DNA of 9,041 nt from CAYZQE01 sp964480635 (GTDB lineage: Bacteria > Pseudomonadota > Gammaproteobacteria > GCA-001735895): the NCBI GenBank assembly GCA_964480635.1, contig CAYZQE010000096.1, positions 1-9,041 on the forward strand. The letters are read 5' to 3'. Positions 6,340 to 9,041 of this stretch are shown one piece after another. Each line of letters begins with the position of its first letter. The first letter of the stretch is position 1. Position numbers and translations under genes: made by a program. The notes beneath the pieces were generated by a model. That model searched no databases. It was given only the letters and a program-made list of their open reading frames with translations, and was not told the origin of the DNA.

Positions 6340-8198
6340 TGCCTAATATTAATACCCCCCTACTTAATACCATTAATCACCCCGATGATTTGAAACTGCT
6401 GTCGGTAGCAGATCTAAAAACGCTAGCCGATGAACTACGTCAATTTATTATTCACTCTGTTGCCAAAACCGGCGGTCACTTAGCTGCCGGTTTAGGAACA
6501 GTTGAATTAACGATTGCATTACATTATTTATATAACACACCTGATGACCATATCATTTGGGATGTAGGCCACCAGAGCTATCCGCATAAAATCTTAACGG
6601 GTCGTCGTGAACAAATGAACACAATGCGTCAAAAAGGCGGTTTATCTGGTTTTCCTAAACGTGAGGAGTCCGAGTTTGATCATTTTGGCGTCGGTCATTC
6701 CAGTACATCAATTAGTGCAGCGCTTGGCTTTGCTATCGCTGACCAATATCAAAACTCGGGTAATTCTGCTGTCGCTATTATTGGTGATGGCGGCATGTCT
6801 GGTGGCATGGCCTTTGAGGCACTTAATCATGCTGGAGCGACTGATGCCGATATTTTAGTTATCCTCAATGACAATGAAATGTCTATTTCACCAAATGTTG
6901 GCGCATTATCAAAATATTTTTCACGCATTATATCGGGCACCATTTACTCCACCATGCGTGAAAACAGTAAACGCATTTTACAAACAATTCCTTCAGCTTG
7001 GGAAATTGCGCGGCGCACTGAAGAACATATTAAGGGCATGGTCGTTCCCGGTACTTTATTTGAAGAATTAGGCTTTTCATATTACGGGCCTATTGAAGGC
7101 CATGATCTTGATAACTTAATTAAAATACTCAAAAATCTTAAAAAAATTAAAGGCCCTAAACTACTGCATATTGTGACTAAAAAAGGCATGGGTTATAAAC
7201 CTGCCGAACTAGACTCATGTAAATTTCATGGCGTTGGGCCTTTTAATGTAGAAACAGGCATTATTCAAAAAACAGAGACTGACAAAAAAACATACACTCA
7301 AATATTTTCTGATTGGATTGTTAAAAAAGGTGAAGCAAATAACAAGCTGCACGTTATTACACCTGCCATGCGTGAAGGCTCTGGCTTAGTTGCCTTTTCT
7401 CAAGTACTGCCTGAGCAATACCATGACGTTGCTATCGCAGAGCAACACGCGGTTACGTTTGCTGCCAGCATGGCTTTTGCTGGTTTAAAGCCGATTGTCG
7501 CTATTTATTCTACATTTTTGCAACGCGCTTACGACCAATATATTCACGATATTGCCATTCAAAATTGTGATGTTTTATTTGCCGTAGACCGTGCAGGCAT
7601 CGTGGGCGCTGATGGCGCAACTCATACCGGTAATTTTGATGTTAGCTTTATTAGATGCATCCCAAATGCCATTATTATGACCCCTTCAAATGGTGAAGAA
7701 TTACAGCTTTTATTGAACACAGGGTATGACTTTAACGGGCCTGCATTTGTACGCTACCCAAGAGACAGTACAACAGCCGTACAATCAATCGACATTAATA
7801 AAAAAGTCAGCATTGGCCAGTCGAATAAAATTTTAGAGGGTCAAAAAGTAGCCTTACTTGTTTTTGGCACATTATTAGAGCAAGCTCTAATCGCGGCTAA
7901 AGCAACCCATATCACCTTAGTTGATATGCGCTTTGTTATGCCCTTAGATGAAGATATGCTGCAAACGGTTTGTGAACAACACGATGTCATCATGACGCTT
8001 GAAGATAACACCATAACTGGCGGCGCTGGTAGCGCAGTGATGCAATGGATGCAGCAAAATAAATTTTATAAACCCTGTGTTGCCTTAGGTTTGCCTCATC
8101 AATTTCCCAATCATGCCACACGTGAACAAGTGTTTGAAGAATATGGCTTGGACAGTAAGAGCTTAATTAAAACAATTAAATCATATCTAAACGATTAA
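6339..8198 (+). CDS. dxs: 1-deoxy-D-xylulose-5-phosphate synthase
   Basis: Dxs joins pyruvate and glyceraldehyde 3-phosphate, using thiamine diphosphate, to form 1-deoxy-D-xylulose 5-phosphate. This is the first step of the methylerythritol phosphate route and also feeds thiamine and pyridoxal synthesis. The 619-residue protein (620 in E. coli) has the catalytic histidine region SVAKTGGHLAAGLG (40-53, H47) and DVGHQSYPHKILTGR (75-89). The thiamine diphosphate motif runs from GDGGMSGG (149-156) to NDN (177-179). Glutamate E368, in the AIAEQHAVTFAA block, is the residue that activates the cofactor. DRAGIVGADGATHTG (417-431) and YPRD (473-476) are also present, and a C-terminal transketolase domain ends the protein. 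The GTG start shares its G with the ispA stop (TAGTG), a sign of translational coupling; AAAGAG upstream is a weak ribosome site. It is the last gene of the rightward set, and its 3' end overlaps tsaE. Confidence 0.98.
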   Translation: MPNINTPLLNTINHPDDLKLLSVADLKTLADELRQFIIHSVAKTGGHLAAGLGTVELTIALHYLYNTPDDHIIWDVGHQSYPHKILTGRREQMNTMRQKGGLSGFPKREESEFDHFGVGHSSTSISAALGFAIADQYQNSGNSAVAIIGDGGMSGGMAFEALNHAGATDADILVILNDNEMSISPNVGALSKYFSRIISGTIYSTMRENSKRILQTIPSAWEIARRTEEHIKGMVVPGTLFEELGFSYYGPIEGHDLDNLIKILKNLKKIKGPKLLHIVTKKGMGYKPAELDSCKFHGVGPFNVETGIIQKTETDKKTYTQIFSDWIVKKGEANNKLHVITPAMREGSGLVAFSQVLPEQYHDVAIAEQHAVTFAASMAFAGLKPIVAIYSTFLQRAYDQYIHDIAIQNCDVLFAVDRAGIVGADGATHTGNFDVSFIRCIPNAIIMTPSNGEELQLLLNTGYDFNGPAFVRYPRDSTTAVQSIDINKKVSIGQSNKILEGQKVALLVFGTLLEQALIAAKATHITLVDMRFVMPLDEDMLQTVCEQHDVIMTLEDNTITGGAGSAVMQWMQQNKFYKPCVALGLPHQFPNHATREQVFEEYGLDSKSLIKTIKSYLND

Positions 8199-8625
8199 GT
8201 AGTTTTTCACCCATCTCACTTGATGGGATAAATTGAATATCTCGCCCTTGCTCACAATATTCAATTTTTATTTCTAAATCTATCTGACGAAAAAAGCCTT
8301 TTGCATTATCAGGCCATTCAATAAAAATCAACGTATCATCAGCTAACATTTCTCTCACCGCCAAATACTCTAACTCTTCTGGTTCAGACAAGCGGTATAA
8401 ATCCATATGAATCACTTTTAATTTATCCGTCTCATAATGCTCCATTAAGGTATAAGTAGGGCTACGAATTGATTGAGTAATGTTAGCTGCATGTAAAAAG
8501 CCTCTGACTAAGGTTGTTTTACCGACACCTAAATTGCCATTTAAAAAGATAATGCCGCCTTGGTGACACAGCTCATAAAGATTGGCTCCCAAGCCCAACA
8601 TAGATTCAGCATTAGTTAAAATCAT
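8176..8625 (-). CDS. tsaE: tRNA threonylcarbamoyladenosine biosynthesis ATPase TsaE (YjeE)
   Basis: TsaE is the small ATPase that works with TsaB and TsaD to place threonylcarbamoyl on A37 of tRNAs that read ANN codons. The 149-residue protein (153 in E. coli) has a Walker A motif GNLGVGKTTL (30-39, K36), the SPTYTL switch-like motif (55-60), HMDLYRL with D75 (73-79), and IEWPD (102-106). The ATG at 8625 gives the standard N-terminus, and no Shine-Dalgarno sequence is seen. In E. coli the gene lies in a yjeF-tsaE-amiB cluster. Here it is convergent with dxs, overlapping by 23 bp, and has no co-directional neighbour inside the window. Its upstream side is a gene-poor region with a recombinase remnant, which suggests a rearrangement on that side. 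The gene itself appears intact. Confidence 0.97.
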   Translation of the reverse strand: MILTNAESMLGLGANLYELCHQGGIIFLNGNLGVGKTTLVRGFLHAANITQSIRSPTYTLMEHYETDKLKVIHMDLYRLSEPEELEYLAVREMLADDTLIFIEWPDNAKGFFRQIDLEIKIEYCEQGRDIQFIPSSEMGEKLLNRLDMI

Positions 8626-8803
8626 ATAGGTTTAATTTTTATATTTAAATTTCAGCTATCCTACTATACCCACCGAAAAAAAATAACTACCAACTGCTAA
8701 CATCTAACCACCTAAGCCAATTTAGCCAGACAAAAGTTCTTCAAATGACCAGTTGAGATAGACCTATAATATGTGTAGATGCTGACAATCAATCGAGTCT
8801 ACC
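8626..8803. other. AT-rich intergenic stretch without a recognisable gene
   Basis: All frames are broken by stops and I recognise no RNA gene. Loose CTAAC/CTAAG pentamers recur between 8697 and 8716. It lies between tsaE and the recombinase remnant, where the rest of the recombinase would be expected, but I could not read any continuation in any frame. Confidence 0.5.
8663..8693 (-). promoter_or_regulatory. Weak candidate promoter for tsaE
   Basis: On the minus strand TTGGTA (8688-8693) is followed, after a long 19-base spacer with an eight-base T run, by TATAGT (8663-8668). This lies about 38 bases before the tsaE start. Both hexamers are only partial matches and the spacer is long. tsaE must have a promoter here or further right, because no gene feeds into it within the window. 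Confidence 0.2.
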
Positions 8804-8911
8804 CTATTGATTTTGCAACCACTTTTTATACGGGGCATGTTGTTCTATAGATAAATGCAAAGCTAAAAGGCAATTGTATTTATCCAACAAGCGAGGAGGC
8901 AGAGTCTTCAT
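8804..8911 (-). pseudogene. N-terminal remnant of a tyrosine recombinase (integrase)
   Basis: A minus-strand frame from an ATG at 8911 encodes 35 residues and stops at 8804. It reads MKTLPPRLLDKYNCLLA, then a segment ending in APYKKWLQNQ. The pattern PPRLL...Y...LL, then H..YKKWL, resembles from memory the N-terminal core-binding part of a group of gammaproteobacterial tyrosine recombinases, which usually continue RYYLDFC. Here the similarity stops right after KKWL, and QNQ plus a stop follow. The catalytic domain with its arginine, histidine and tyrosine residues is missing, and no continuation is visible to the left. I infer a truncated, non-functional relic of an integrase-bearing mobile element. 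The piece is short and the family call is from memory; it could be chance. Confidence 0.45.
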
Positions 8912-8913
8912 AG

Positions 8914-8964
8914 CAATATGACTTAAGCTGCATATTGTGCTTAAAACCACCGATATGCAGTTAA
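8914..8964. repeat. Cluster of nested inverted repeats upstream of the recombinase remnant
   Basis: Three inverted-repeat pairs share sequence. CAATATG (8914-8920) pairs with CATATTG (8931-8937). TTAAGC (8923-8928) pairs with GCTTAA (8939-8944). CTGCATAT (8928-8935) pairs with ATATGCAG (8953-8960), each arm also flanked by a TTAA. The cluster begins 3 bases upstream of the remnant's ATG. It could be a recombination site, an operator, or a cruciform-forming relic of the element's end. Confidence 0.5.
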
Positions 8965-8991
8965 CCGCATTAATTTAGTACCGGTTTTAGT

Positions 8992-9019
8992 TTGAATTGT
9001 TAAATCTAGACAGTATTAT
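8992..9019 (+). promoter_or_regulatory. Candidate rightward sigma-70-type promoter
   Basis: TTGAAT (8992-8997, four of six matches) and TATTAT (9014-9019, five of six) are separated by 16 bases. Transcription would begin near 9027 and leave the window. The gene it would serve, if any, is not visible. Confidence 0.25.
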
Positions 9020-9041
9020 GAGGAAACTATAGAATAACTTG

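Noticed and set aside
1735..8198. The six-gene rightward cluster as a possible new functional system
   Set aside because: Every member is a known housekeeping family, and xseB-ispA-dxs and ypjD-corB are standard neighbours. The joining of radA to them looks like ordinary operon assembly.
8210..8227. Hairpin CCCATC-6 bases-GATGGG just after the dxs stop, a possible terminator
   Set aside because: On the plus strand it is followed by ATAAATTG rather than a T run, and on the minus strand by TGAAAAAC. It lies inside the tsaE coding sequence, so it does not qualify as an intrinsic terminator.
8722..8763. Minus-strand codon run VYLNWSFEELLSG followed by a stop, looking like a protein's C-terminus
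   Set aside because: Only 13 codons follow an upstream in-frame stop, and I recognise no family. It is indistinguishable from chance.
8999..9005. GTTAAAT matches the integron core-site pattern GTTRRRY
   Set aside because: The pattern is very loose and no inverted partner box lies at the right distance, so there is no attI or attC structure to support it.

Overview
The window looks like a stretch of core chromosome from an AT-rich gammaproteobacterium. The evidence is the ffh / ypjD / corB neighbourhood known from Escherichia coli, an xseB-ispA-dxs cluster of the gammaproteobacterial type, and proteins that align end to end, from memory, with their E. coli counterparts. I cannot name a genus. 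Most genes lack a strong Shine-Dalgarno sequence, and three of them start with TTG or GTG.

Left part (1-1541, minus strand): the 5' part of ffh, which encodes the signal recognition particle GTPase and runs off the left edge. Upstream of it, in the same direction, is a complete gene for a metallo-beta-lactamase-fold enzyme of the class II cyclic-nucleotide phosphodiesterase type. A 193-bp AT-rich region (1542-1734) then separates it from a rightward gene set and holds an imperfect inverted repeat.

Middle (1735-8198, plus strand): six tightly packed genes that probably form one operon. They are ypjD (CcsA-like membrane protein), corB (CNNM/CBS membrane protein linked to magnesium and cobalt), radA (recombination ATPase), xseB (exonuclease VII small subunit), ispA (farnesyl diphosphate synthase) and dxs (entry enzyme of the methylerythritol phosphate pathway). 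The last two supply isoprenoid precursors for quinones and undecaprenyl phosphate; radA and xseB serve DNA repair. A 20-bp-period duplication spans the radA stop codon and forms a perfect -10 hexamer in front of xseB-ispA-dxs.

Right part (8176-9041): tsaE on the minus strand, making the t6A tRNA-modification ATPase, overlaps the dxs 3' end by 23 bp. The last 416 bases hold no intact gene. They contain a 35-codon remnant that resembles the N-terminus of a tyrosine recombinase, flanked on its upstream side by a cluster of nested palindromes. This is the only sign of mobile DNA.

I found no convincing new multi-gene system. The points most worth following are the recombinase remnant with its palindromes, the duplication at radA/xseB, and the phosphodiesterase gene placed between ffh and ypjD.
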